The position numbers were made by a program, and so were the translations under genes. Below, in pieces: positions 43,031-50,675 of a DNA stretch of 64,000 bases; within the stretch, counting starts at the first letter, position 1, and the number at the start of each line of letters is the position of its first letter. Under the pieces are notes generated by a model. The model saw only the letters and a list, made by a program, of their open reading frames with translations, had not been told where the DNA came from and ran no database searches. Source of the DNA: an uncultured Acetatifactor sp. (lineage in GTDB: Bacteria; Bacillota; Clostridia; Lachnospirales; Lachnospiraceae); NCBI GenBank assembly GCA_910584235.1, contig CAJTZD010000011.1:1-64000 (forward strand), read 5' to 3'.

Positions 43031-45610
43031 TTATACTTGTGTATATCCCAACTTCAATATCAACAAATCAAGATACTTTCTCGTCTGCTCAAGTTTTTCA
43101 ATTTGAATGCTATATTGCCTTTCATCGGCAGCAAATCTATATGCTTCTGTTCTAATACGTGATATCTCCTGATCCTTTTTCTCGATTAATTCTATAACCG
43201 AATCCACACGTTTCTCTGTTTCTGTTTTCAGGTACACAATGTCATTCTTATAATCACTCTTTAGTTTTTCCACATACTTGTCTATTTCTGCCTGTAAGGG
43301 ATTAATATTCTCATCAATATATTTTCCAATATTGATATATGTCTTTTGAATCGTCTGCGGTTCATTTCTGGTTTTCCAAGCCCTGCCAATAGAATCAAAA
43401 AAATTTCCTATTCCATACCCGAATTCTATATGCTGTTTTCTGGGATTGCTTACAGTCCTTGTATCTTCAACCGGCTTAGCAAAATTATCCTTATCAATCA
43501 GCTTCTTGTAAGCAACCGTATCATGAAATGAGAATCTTCCATTTTGCATCAGTCCCTCGGACTCTAATTCTTCAAGATAGCCGAGAAACTCATCATATAG
43601 CTTGCCAGTGGCTTCTTTCTTTTTATTTTTTACATCTCTCACCATATCATTTATTTTGCCCAGAAGCTGATCCATCCTGACTGATATATTGCCAATAATG
43701 ATATCCCCTTCCTCTTTCAGAACTTCACGTTTACTGCCTACTTCATCAGCGATGCTGCTTTTTATAGTGAAAAACTCGGAGCGGATCCCATTAATTTCCG
43801 GAATAGTTTCCCTGATATCGCTTACCTTTCTCTTCACTCTTTCCATTTTCCCTTTTACGCTTAAGAGACGATTTTTTCTTTCTTCCTCTTCCTCCTTTTC
43901 CTGTTCGGTCTTCTCCCGTAAGGAAACAGCACCGCTGTAATCTTTTTTTGCCGACTGCAATGCCTCCATTTCTGCAACATTTAGAGAGTTAAGTTCTTCC
44001 AAAATATCTGTAAAGCAATTAAGAAGCTGACGAACTTTTATGGGATATGCGTAGCTTCTGATATAATCATGAATGGCACTTTCAAGTGCAGGAATGCCGG
44101 AATGAATGAAAACTCTCTCCGGAACCGTTAAATCTCCTTCCAATTTTACTATATATTCATATTTGACTGCTTCTGAAACAGAACTTTTTCGCTCTAAACA
44201 ATAATTGCCATAGTTCTGATATTGTGTCTTTATTTGTTCTTTATATTGTTCGAAATTGCAGTTCAATTCCGCTGGCTCATAATAATACACTTTTTGACAG
44301 AACTCTTTATAGTACCCATATAATTCAGCTTTTTTTGACATTCCCTCCGCAATGCCCGGCTTTTCAGTGAAACCATTCACAATCGCTAGTGCAGCGCCGG
44401 ATGTAATGGGAAAAATTCTCGGATTGACAATATTCCTGACTCTCGAAGAATTGGGAACTTTCTTTATATTTGCCACAAAATTTCTAATATAGTTATCAAG
44501 AGTCTCTCCCTTATTTGAATATGTAAGAGAATCACACATATTCATAACAAAAAGAAATCTGTCGTTAAATGCGCCATCATCTCTATCGGCAGACTCTTCA
44601 ATAATGTCTAGCAACTCAACAATATTGTCATCTTCCAGCTTATCATCAGAAATAAAAACCACCATTTCTTTCTGTTTTGATTTCAGAACCTCTTTTGTGA
44701 TCTCAATATGCGACTTTTTTGATAATCTTTTAGACTCCTCCGCCGTCTTCTTAGTGTCATTCCCGGTAGCACTATCGGTACCCGGTGTGTCAATCAGGAC
44801 AAGATTAAAATCATTTTGGACACCCGCAGGATACAAGTTAGACAAATCTGTATATACCTCTATCGTCTCGACGGCCTCCTCTGCCCCCTGTATTTTTTCC
44901 TGCACATCCGTTTCTGTCCGGCATAGGAACTCCTCCTTTTTGCCTTTACGCAAATACCTTACGATCGCTATGCCATTCTTTACATCAGAATGAATAATCC
45001 TGCATATCTTTGCCGTGCAGGTACCCGAGGCAGTCGGAAGGATGTTTTTTCCCATTAAAGCATTTATAGTCGATGATTTTCCGCTGCTATAGGTACCGGT
45101 AAAGACAATCCTAAATTCCTCCGCTTCTATTTCATCATATGTTTCCTTAAGATGCCCATATTTTTCAATCAGTTCCTTTGACTCGGATTCCGCAACAATT
45201 TTCTCAAATTCCTCCGTAAGCATAAGTTTGATTACTTCTGCAATATTCTCTTTCATTTGAGAATCCGGAATGATTGTATTTGTCAAATCACAGAATGTCA
45301 GTTTTGCACCACAATTTCTATTATGATTCTGCGCATTCAAAGAAGCTTTCACGCTTTCGTAGTCAACTTCACGTCCCGCGAACTCTACAACGATATCTTT
45401 ATCTCCCATTTGGCAGAGTGTATCTAAAAGGCCTTTCCAATTGTCTCTGTCTATAGGGTCAATCCATGATTGAATAGGCAGATGGACGTTGGAATCCAGA
45501 TACCTTTTCAAATTCGAATCACAATGCTTATTCTTTTGAACCTCTTTTCCATCTACTATAACGGTAGATTTCATTTCGTAAGGGTCGTACTTAATGTAGA
45601 TTTTTCTCAT
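43031..45610 (-). CDS. Bacterial dynamin-like GTPase
   Basis: 859 residues. G1 GTYSSGKSST (172-181, K178), G3 DTPG (D274) and G4 NMCD (N357, D360) are present, and TASGTCTAKICRI supplies the switch threonine, as in dynamin-like proteins. A long helical stalk with charged heptads (EKTEQEKEEEEERKNRLLSV) follows; a paddle or tip is not obvious. N-terminal ~110 residues have no recognised domain. Members fuse or tubulate membranes, and some protect against phage. First structural gene after the WYL regulator. Confidence 0.85.
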   Translation of the reverse strand: MRKIYIKYDPYEMKSTVIVDGKEVQKNKHCDSNLKRYLDSNVHLPIQSWIDPIDRDNWKGLLDTLCQMGDKDIVVEFAGREVDYESVKASLNAQNHNRNCGAKLTFCDLTNTIIPDSQMKENIAEVIKLMLTEEFEKIVAESESKELIEKYGHLKETYDEIEAEEFRIVFTGTYSSGKSSTINALMGKNILPTASGTCTAKICRIIHSDVKNGIAIVRYLRKGKKEEFLCRTETDVQEKIQGAEEAVETIEVYTDLSNLYPAGVQNDFNLVLIDTPGTDSATGNDTKKTAEESKRLSKKSHIEITKEVLKSKQKEMVVFISDDKLEDDNIVELLDIIEESADRDDGAFNDRFLFVMNMCDSLTYSNKGETLDNYIRNFVANIKKVPNSSRVRNIVNPRIFPITSGAALAIVNGFTEKPGIAEGMSKKAELYGYYKEFCQKVYYYEPAELNCNFEQYKEQIKTQYQNYGNYCLERKSSVSEAVKYEYIVKLEGDLTVPERVFIHSGIPALESAIHDYIRSYAYPIKVRQLLNCFTDILEELNSLNVAEMEALQSAKKDYSGAVSLREKTEQEKEEEEERKNRLLSVKGKMERVKRKVSDIRETIPEINGIRSEFFTIKSSIADEVGSKREVLKEEGDIIIGNISVRMDQLLGKINDMVRDVKNKKKEATGKLYDEFLGYLEELESEGLMQNGRFSFHDTVAYKKLIDKDNFAKPVEDTRTVSNPRKQHIEFGYGIGNFFDSIGRAWKTRNEPQTIQKTYINIGKYIDENINPLQAEIDKYVEKLKSDYKNDIVYLKTETEKRVDSVIELIEKKDQEISRIRTEAYRFAADERQYSIQIEKLEQTRKYLDLLILKLGYTQV

Positions 45611-45747
45611 GGTTCCTCATTCTCCTTTTGCTCATTTGTCAGTTTCCTTGTTGATCTAACAAAGGAATCCCCTTGTTCTTCCCTTATCTATTGTATTTTA
45701 TTGCAATGGCTAAATTGTCAGACTTCCAATACACTCATTGATTGGAA
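45611..45747. promoter_or_regulatory. Spacer with inverted repeats between WYL gene and GTPase gene
   Basis: TTCCAAT (45724-45730) pairs with ATTGGAA (45741-45747) across 10 nt, just after the WYL stop; a second pair AACAAAGG/CCTTGTT lies at ~45658-45677. Possible operators or an attenuator; no confident promoter hexamers seen. Confidence 0.35.
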
Positions 45748-46701
45748 TCACTCAATCACCTCCACCCGCTCCCCCTGGCTGCGCAGCCACATATCAATCC
45801 CTTTCCCAAAAACCTCCGCCGACACCACATAAGCCCCATCCTCCTCGGAAAGAACCTGCGCCGTGGGCAGCCTGTCCAGCACGGCCTCGATATTCTCTCC
45901 AAAGTATTTAAACTTCACTTTCTGCAGCTTTCCGCCGTACATGAACTGAATCCGCTTCCGGAACTCCCCCTCCTCGAACCTGCTGCTATAAGGAATATGG
46001 AACCGCTCTTCCAGCACTTTCAGCTTCTTTATCCTGTCGATTCGGTAAATCGTGGGAAAGGAGTCATTGATCACATCGAAGTCTTTGCGCACCTCCTCAT
46101 CGTCAATGAAAGCCGTCAGGTAAAAATAATACTCCGAGAACATAATGGCCACGGGCTTCAGCTTCCGCGCCACCACCTTGCCGCCTTTCATCCGCCCATA
46201 CTCGATCTCAATATACCTACAGCTTCGAATGGCCTCTCCAATGTCCCACATAGTCTTCAGGAACCGGGTTTTATGATGAGGCTCCACGTAATGAAACGCC
46301 TCGTTGCTGATCAACTCCCTCACCAGCTTCTGGTTACTTTGAGGCACGCAACAGGAAATGAGCCTGTCCAACATGTCCTTCATCTCTTCTTTCACAAAAG
46401 CCCTGCTTTCCAGCAGGATTTTACACAGAGCCAGCACCTCGCTGTTGGACAGCTTCATCTTGTAGATCTGCTCCATCCGGTAACCTTTGCTTCCCCTGTC
46501 GTAAGTGATGGTATTGATATACCCTGTATTCTCCGTGTCCAACTCCAAGAAATTTCGGATATCATCGATATCCCTCTGGATGCTTCTATCGTTTACCTGG
46601 TATCTCTCAGCTTCTTTCGCCTTGTTGACTGTCTGCCCGTTAAGGAGTTTTGTGTAAATCCCCAGCACCCGCTCCATTTTGCCGTTTCCGAAATCCTCCA
46701 T
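45748..46701 (-). CDS. WYL-domain transcriptional regulator
   Basis: 317 residues. N-terminal DeoR-like HTH (GIYTKLLNGQTVNKAKEAER to SIQRDIDDIRNFL), then the WYL domain (residues ~140-215: IEIEYGRMKGG, KPVAIMFSEYYFYLTAFID and PTIYRIDRIKKL), then the C-terminal WCX extension. WYL regulators often control defence islands (BrxR and CapW types) and bind nucleic acid or nucleotide ligands. The start at 46701 has AAGGTGG upstream; ATGs at 46707 and 46761 are alternatives. It precedes the GTPase-HerA operon on the same strand. Confidence 0.85.
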   Translation of the reverse strand: MEDFGNGKMERVLGIYTKLLNGQTVNKAKEAERYQVNDRSIQRDIDDIRNFLELDTENTGYINTITYDRGSKGYRMEQIYKMKLSNSEVLALCKILLESRAFVKEEMKDMLDRLISCCVPQSNQKLVRELISNEAFHYVEPHHKTRFLKTMWDIGEAIRSCRYIEIEYGRMKGGKVVARKLKPVAIMFSEYYFYLTAFIDDEEVRKDFDVINDSFPTIYRIDRIKKLKVLEERFHIPYSSRFEEGEFRKRIQFMYGGKLQKVKFKYFGENIEAVLDRLPTAQVLSEEDGAYVVSAEVFGKGIDMWLRSQGERVEVIE

Positions 46702-46761
46702 CCCCATCCACCTTGTCCCATTGTATCGAATATAGTTATTATGATAGAATTTGCTTTGCAT

Positions 46762-47062
46762 TTTCTATGATCTAAATTCTATAATAGATTCCATGAACTG
46801 ATTCTATTATCTAAGTTCCATTATATCTAATTAACCGTCAATGGTGCGACCGAAAATTCGACATTTTTTTACTAATTCACAATAATTCGTATAGCGCAGC
46901 CACTATTCGCCATATTCCTTTCTTTTCTTCCCAAATTACCCCATATCTGACACTATTATATCTAAAATTATAGCAAATAGCAATAAAATATTTAGCAAAG
47001 CTGTATGCCACTTAATTTTTTTGGCAACTGACGGCATACTAAACCTATAAGGAGTAACCCAT
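46762..47062. promoter_or_regulatory. Divergent control region of the WYL and Xre genes
   Basis: This 300-bp AT-rich gap holds repeated ATTCTATAATA/ATTCTATTAT-type boxes (46777-46812) on the WYL side and an inverted repeat GTATGCC/GGCATAC (47003-47009 and 47033-47039) just before the Xre gene. Either could be an autoregulatory operator. Confidence 0.4.
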
Positions 47063-47401
47063 ATGAACAAAAACGAACCCGATTCCATAGCCCGAAACAT
47101 CAAAAAATACCGTCTTCTAAACAACATGACCCAGGAGGAACTGGCCCAGCACCTCAACCTGGATCCCCAGTACTACGCCCAGTTAGAGCGGGGCGAGCGG
47201 AACTTCACCCTGCAACGGGTGGTCAGCGTCTGCCGCCTGTTCCGTATCGGCATAGAGGATATCGTTGATATTCCGGCAGACGACACGGATGAAACCCAGG
47301 ATCTACTGCAGACGCTGCATAAAAAGATGAGTTCCTTAAGCTATGTCCAGCTTCTGTCCCTGGATAAATTCATCGAGGACATTGTGCCATATGTAAAATG
47401 A
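47063..47401 (+). CDS. Xre-family HTH regulator
   Basis: 112 residues. The helix-turn-helix (IARNIKKYRLLNNMTQEELAQ, then YYAQLERGERNFTL) occupies residues 8-63; the rest is a short helical tail. AAGGAG stands 9 nt before the ATG. It diverges from the WYL gene. It may control itself via the GTATGCC/GGCATAC repeat, and may act on the neighbouring island (inference). Confidence 0.85.
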   Translation: MNKNEPDSIARNIKKYRLLNNMTQEELAQHLNLDPQYYAQLERGERNFTLQRVVSVCRLFRIGIEDIVDIPADDTDETQDLLQTLHKKMSSLSYVQLLSLDKFIEDIVPYVK

Positions 47402-47512
47402 CACACTGTCGCCTCTTCGCTGTTTTCCATTATAAACAGTAGGTATGACAGAATATGTCATTCTGGATTTTTTTATGCCATTTTGTCTTTATATACATTT
47501 TTATACCCCTAG

Positions 47513-47746
47513 CGCGCCCTGGAGGCATGGGATACCAAGCAGGATTTGGAACCGCTGCAGGATTTCTTAAGAAGCCAGACTGTAAAGATGTGGGAAAGGC
47601 AGATTTCTATGGCAGAAATAAAAGCAGAAAAAATGCAGAAAAAGAGTCATTTTGCAAATGTATCTCCGCTTACCGACAGCGGGGCCGAAACAAATAGTCG
47701 GGCTCAAATAATCTCCGCTCACCGCCAGCGGAGCCGAAATAAGTAA
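47513..47746 (+). pseudogene. Probable C-terminal remnant of a Fic-family protein
   Basis: The open frame reads RALEAWDTKQDLEPLQDFL and SQTVKMWERQ, which looks like the end of a Fic/Doc-fold protein. The catalytic HPFxxGNGR part is absent and a TAG precedes the frame. It then runs into two copies of a 49-bp repeat. Assignment is by resemblance only. Confidence 0.3.
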
Positions 47747-47759
47747 TCGGGCTCAAATG
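47662..47759 (+). repeat. 49-bp tandem repeat, two units
   Basis: Units 47662-47710 and 47711-47759 differ at only a few positions (both begin ATCTCCGCT and contain GCGG..CCGAAA and CGGGCTCAAAT). No further copies follow. Confidence 0.7.
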
Positions 47760-47765
47760 AATCGT

Positions 47766-47820
47766 AAATGGGCTGTCGCATCGCTGATTTCCTAATCATT
47801 GATGCGACAGCCCATTTATT
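47766..47820 (+). terminator. Strong hairpin with 17-bp perfect stem
   Basis: AAATGGGCTGTCGCATC (47766-47782) pairs with GATGCGACAGCCCATTT (47801-47817), followed by ATTTTG. It stands between the remnant and the end of the GH4 gene. Confidence 0.75.
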
Positions 47821-47870
47821 TTGTGTATTGTCAACGCCTCAACCCAATGTAAACTTCACGAATGCCTAAG

Positions 47871-49265
47871 CTATATCCCATACATCCCCAAATACGCTTT
47901 CGTATTCCTGCACATCTCCGCAAAAAGCTTCCTGGCGTCCTCCAAGCCGCAGGTCACCAGCGGATCGTTTGCAAAAGCCTGGAAAATACCCTCCAGATCC
48001 CGTCTGGCGATAGCGTCGGACAGAATCTCCTGTTCCCCGCAGATCCTGGATATCAGCGGATAGATGGACTGCGGGATGCTCCCGGCGAACACCGGTGTCA
48101 GGCTCCCCGCCCTAAATACTGCGTTGGTTTCCACCACCGCCCCCAGGGGGAGATTCGGAATCTGGCCCCTGTTGGGGATATTAACGTTTGTGACCAATTC
48201 GGTCAATCCCAGCAGTGCCCGGATCTGGTTCACGCCCTCCTCGCCGGTGCCGTTTATCTCCACCGGCTCCTCCCCGCTTACCAGTCTTGCGCTTCTGGCC
48301 AGACGCTTGATCAGGTCTTCCTTGCGCCAGGCCACAGTGGTCAGCCCGAAATGCATTTCTTTTACCCGCTCGGGGCTCTCCAGATACCATTTCCCCTCGC
48401 AGAATTCCGCCAGATGCCTGTCCCCCGCCGCCGCGATCTGTCCGAAGCGTAGAAATAAGTCCATCTTCACCTTTTCATCGCAGGCAAAGGCATTGTTCAT
48501 CCAGTTATTGTCCGCAGGGCCCTCTCCGCCCCGGCCGTCCGGATGCTTTTCACAGTATGCGCGGTAAACCGGGAATAAATCCACATCCCTGTACTTGGCC
48601 TGCGTAAGCCAGGTAAAGTGATTTACACCCACGGGGTTGACCTTGATCTCATGGCGCTCCACCGACCGGGCGCCCAGCTCCTCTTCCACCACTTCCGCCA
48701 GGAACCGCTGGGTGCCGAATACCTCATGACAGCATCCGAAAGCCTTTATCTGCGGAAATACCCGGTACAGCGTCTTCACACACAGGGTCATGGGATTGGT
48801 ATAATTAATGACCCAGGCCTGTGGACAGTAGTCTTTAATACCCTCGGCAATGACTTCATACATAGGGATCGTCCGCATGGCGCGCAGAATCCCTCCGGGG
48901 CCGCTGGTATCCCCCACCGACTGGTAGATGCCGTACTTCTCCGGAGCGTGCACATCCGACTCCATCTCGTCAAAGGTGCCGGGCAGAATGGAGAGCACTA
49001 CGAAATCCGCCCCTGTCAGGGCCTCCTCCAGGGTCTCCACAGCCTCATAGTTCCAGATGGTTCTGGCCCCTTTTGCACTGTTGAATTTGTTTCCTATGAT
49101 TTCATTGTTCTTCGCGGCCCGAACATCAATGTCGTAGAGGCTGACCCTGCCGCTTATGTCTTCGCAGGTCATCAGGTCGCTCATCAGGCCCCAGGCCCAG
49201 CCCCTGGAACCGCCGCCCACATAGGCGATTTTGATATCCTCCACTATGTTGCCCCTGTATTTCAT
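47871..49265 (-). CDS. GH4 family glycosidase, likely alpha-galacturonidase/glucuronidase
   Basis: 464 residues. NAD- and Mn-dependent family 4 enzyme: Rossmann start IKIAYVGGGSRGWAWGLMSDL, VINYTNPMTLC, metal-ligand CCHEVFG and VGVNHFTWL. The long form and the PADNNWM region are close to the alpha-galacturonidase/alpha-glucuronidase branch, not the 6-phospho-glycosidases. The adjacent uronate isomerase supports a uronide substrate. The start at 49265 is preceded by AAGGAGG at 6-7 nt; the two upstream ATGs overlap that ribosome site. Divergent from the LacI gene. Confidence 0.85.
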   Translation of the reverse strand: MKYRGNIVEDIKIAYVGGGSRGWAWGLMSDLMTCEDISGRVSLYDIDVRAAKNNEIIGNKFNSAKGARTIWNYEAVETLEEALTGADFVVLSILPGTFDEMESDVHAPEKYGIYQSVGDTSGPGGILRAMRTIPMYEVIAEGIKDYCPQAWVINYTNPMTLCVKTLYRVFPQIKAFGCCHEVFGTQRFLAEVVEEELGARSVERHEIKVNPVGVNHFTWLTQAKYRDVDLFPVYRAYCEKHPDGRGGEGPADNNWMNNAFACDEKVKMDLFLRFGQIAAAGDRHLAEFCEGKWYLESPERVKEMHFGLTTVAWRKEDLIKRLARSARLVSGEEPVEINGTGEEGVNQIRALLGLTELVTNVNIPNRGQIPNLPLGAVVETNAVFRAGSLTPVFAGSIPQSIYPLISRICGEQEILSDAIARRDLEGIFQAFANDPLVTCGLEDARKLFAEMCRNTKAYLGMYGI

Positions 49266-49323
49266 GTCCATCCTCCTTTTCGGATTGTTTTGTCTGCATC
49301 TGCACGGAAAGCTCCGCACCTGA

Positions 49324-49337
49324 TGTAAGCGCTTACA
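49324..49337. promoter_or_regulatory. Perfect LacI/cre-type operator
   Basis: TGTAAGCGCTTACA is a 14-bp palindrome with a central CG. It matches both the catabolite-responsive element consensus and LacI-family operators, and lies 59 bp upstream of the GH4 start and 140 bp upstream of lacI. Confidence 0.8.
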
Positions 49338-49477
49338 TTTTCCATCTTACCGCCAAAAACTTCTCTCGTCAATAATCAAATCTGATTTGTTAAAAAAATA
49401 TCTTGCAAAAAAAAATGCATTTGCTATAATTTTATTAGAACTTTTCTGAAACTACTTACACGCCATGAGGAAGACCA

Positions 49478-50515
49478 ATGACGATTTATGATATCTCCGA
49501 AAAAGCCGGCGTCTCTATCGCCACCGTCTCCCGCGTGCTCAACGGAAGCCAGAGCGTCAGCGAGAAGACCCGGCAGAAAGTGCTGGATGTCATCGAGCAG
49601 TGCGGCTACACTCCCAATGCTTTCGCCAGGGGGCTTGGACTGAACACCATGAAGACCATCGGCATCATGTGCGCGGACAGTTCCGACCTGTACCTTGCCA
49701 AAGCGGTCTATTATATTGAGCAGAAGCTGCGCGGCCACGGCTACGACAGCCTTTTAAGCTGCACCGGCTATGATCTGGAGGCAAAGGAGTATTCCATGAA
49801 TCTGCTGATCACCAAAAAGGTGGACGGCATCATTTTAGTCGGTTCCAATTTCGTCTATGAGAGGGAAACGGACAACCGCTACATCGCGGAAGCCGCCGCC
49901 CAGGTTCCGGTGATGGTCCTAAATGCCGCCATGGACACGCCAAATGTATACAGCATCATGTCCGATGACTACACGTCCATGTACAATGCAACCAGAGAAA
50001 TGCTTGCGGGAGGTATCAGGGATATTCTGTATTTCTACAATTCCCGTTCCTACAGCGGCAGGAAGAAGCTGGCGGGCTTTCAGGCCGCAATGGAAGAACA
50101 GCTGCTGCCCGGCATTGCCCCGTCGGTCGAATTTTACCGCGGCTCCCACGAGGATGTCCATGCCATGGTCAGGCATCTGAAAGCAGTCCGGGACAAGGGA
50201 AAGAGTTTCCACGGCGTCATTGCCGCGGATGACACTCTGGGGCTGGCTGCCGTCAAATATGCCGCCGAAATGGGATACCGGGTTCCGGAAGAGTTTTCTG
50301 TCATAGGCTACAACAATTCCATGCTGGCCTGCTGCTGCCAGCCGGAGCTGACCAGCATCGACAACAAGCTGGAGACTCTCTGCGAGCACCTGATCTCCAC
50401 CCTGTTGGGCATTCTGGAGGGAAAGGAGATGCCCAAGAAGACCGTTTTCTCCGGCGAGATCGTGCGGCGCGGAACCACCCGCAGCCTCGCCCCTGAGCAG
50501 ACTAAGCTTTCTTGA
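49478..50515 (+). CDS. LacI-family transcriptional regulator
   Basis: 345 residues. HTH TIYDISEKAGVSIATVSRVLN with hinge helix (PNAFARGLGLN), then the periplasmic-binding-like sensor domain (TIGIMCADSSDLYLAKAVYY; GVIAADDTLGLAAVKYAAEMG; VIGYNNSMLACCCQPELTSID). Probably controls the GH4 and uxaC genes via the palindrome at 49324-49337. GAGGAAG precedes the start. Confidence 0.92.
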   Translation: MTIYDISEKAGVSIATVSRVLNGSQSVSEKTRQKVLDVIEQCGYTPNAFARGLGLNTMKTIGIMCADSSDLYLAKAVYYIEQKLRGHGYDSLLSCTGYDLEAKEYSMNLLITKKVDGIILVGSNFVYERETDNRYIAEAAAQVPVMVLNAAMDTPNVYSIMSDDYTSMYNATREMLAGGIRDILYFYNSRSYSGRKKLAGFQAAMEEQLLPGIAPSVEFYRGSHEDVHAMVRHLKAVRDKGKSFHGVIAADDTLGLAAVKYAAEMGYRVPEEFSVIGYNNSMLACCCQPELTSIDNKLETLCEHLISTLLGILEGKEMPKKTVFSGEIVRRGTTRSLAPEQTKLS

Positions 50516-50675
50516 GGCTGAGGCGCCGCCATGCATAAAGGCCGGGGAGTCGGCCCACGGCAGTCTCGGTGTTTGTGTAAGGAAAGCCCAAAAACGCTTC
50601 GCGGCGCTTATAATGGCGATGGGACTTTTAAGTAAACCGATATAGAATTCAAATCATGAATGGAGGAGAAAGAAC

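Noticed and set aside
45742..46770. 342-codon plus-strand open frame
   Set aside because: Antisense of the WYL regulator; no recognisable protein features.
47662..47759. CRISPR-like array
   Set aside because: Only two 49-bp units and no spacers; a tandem repeat, not a CRISPR.
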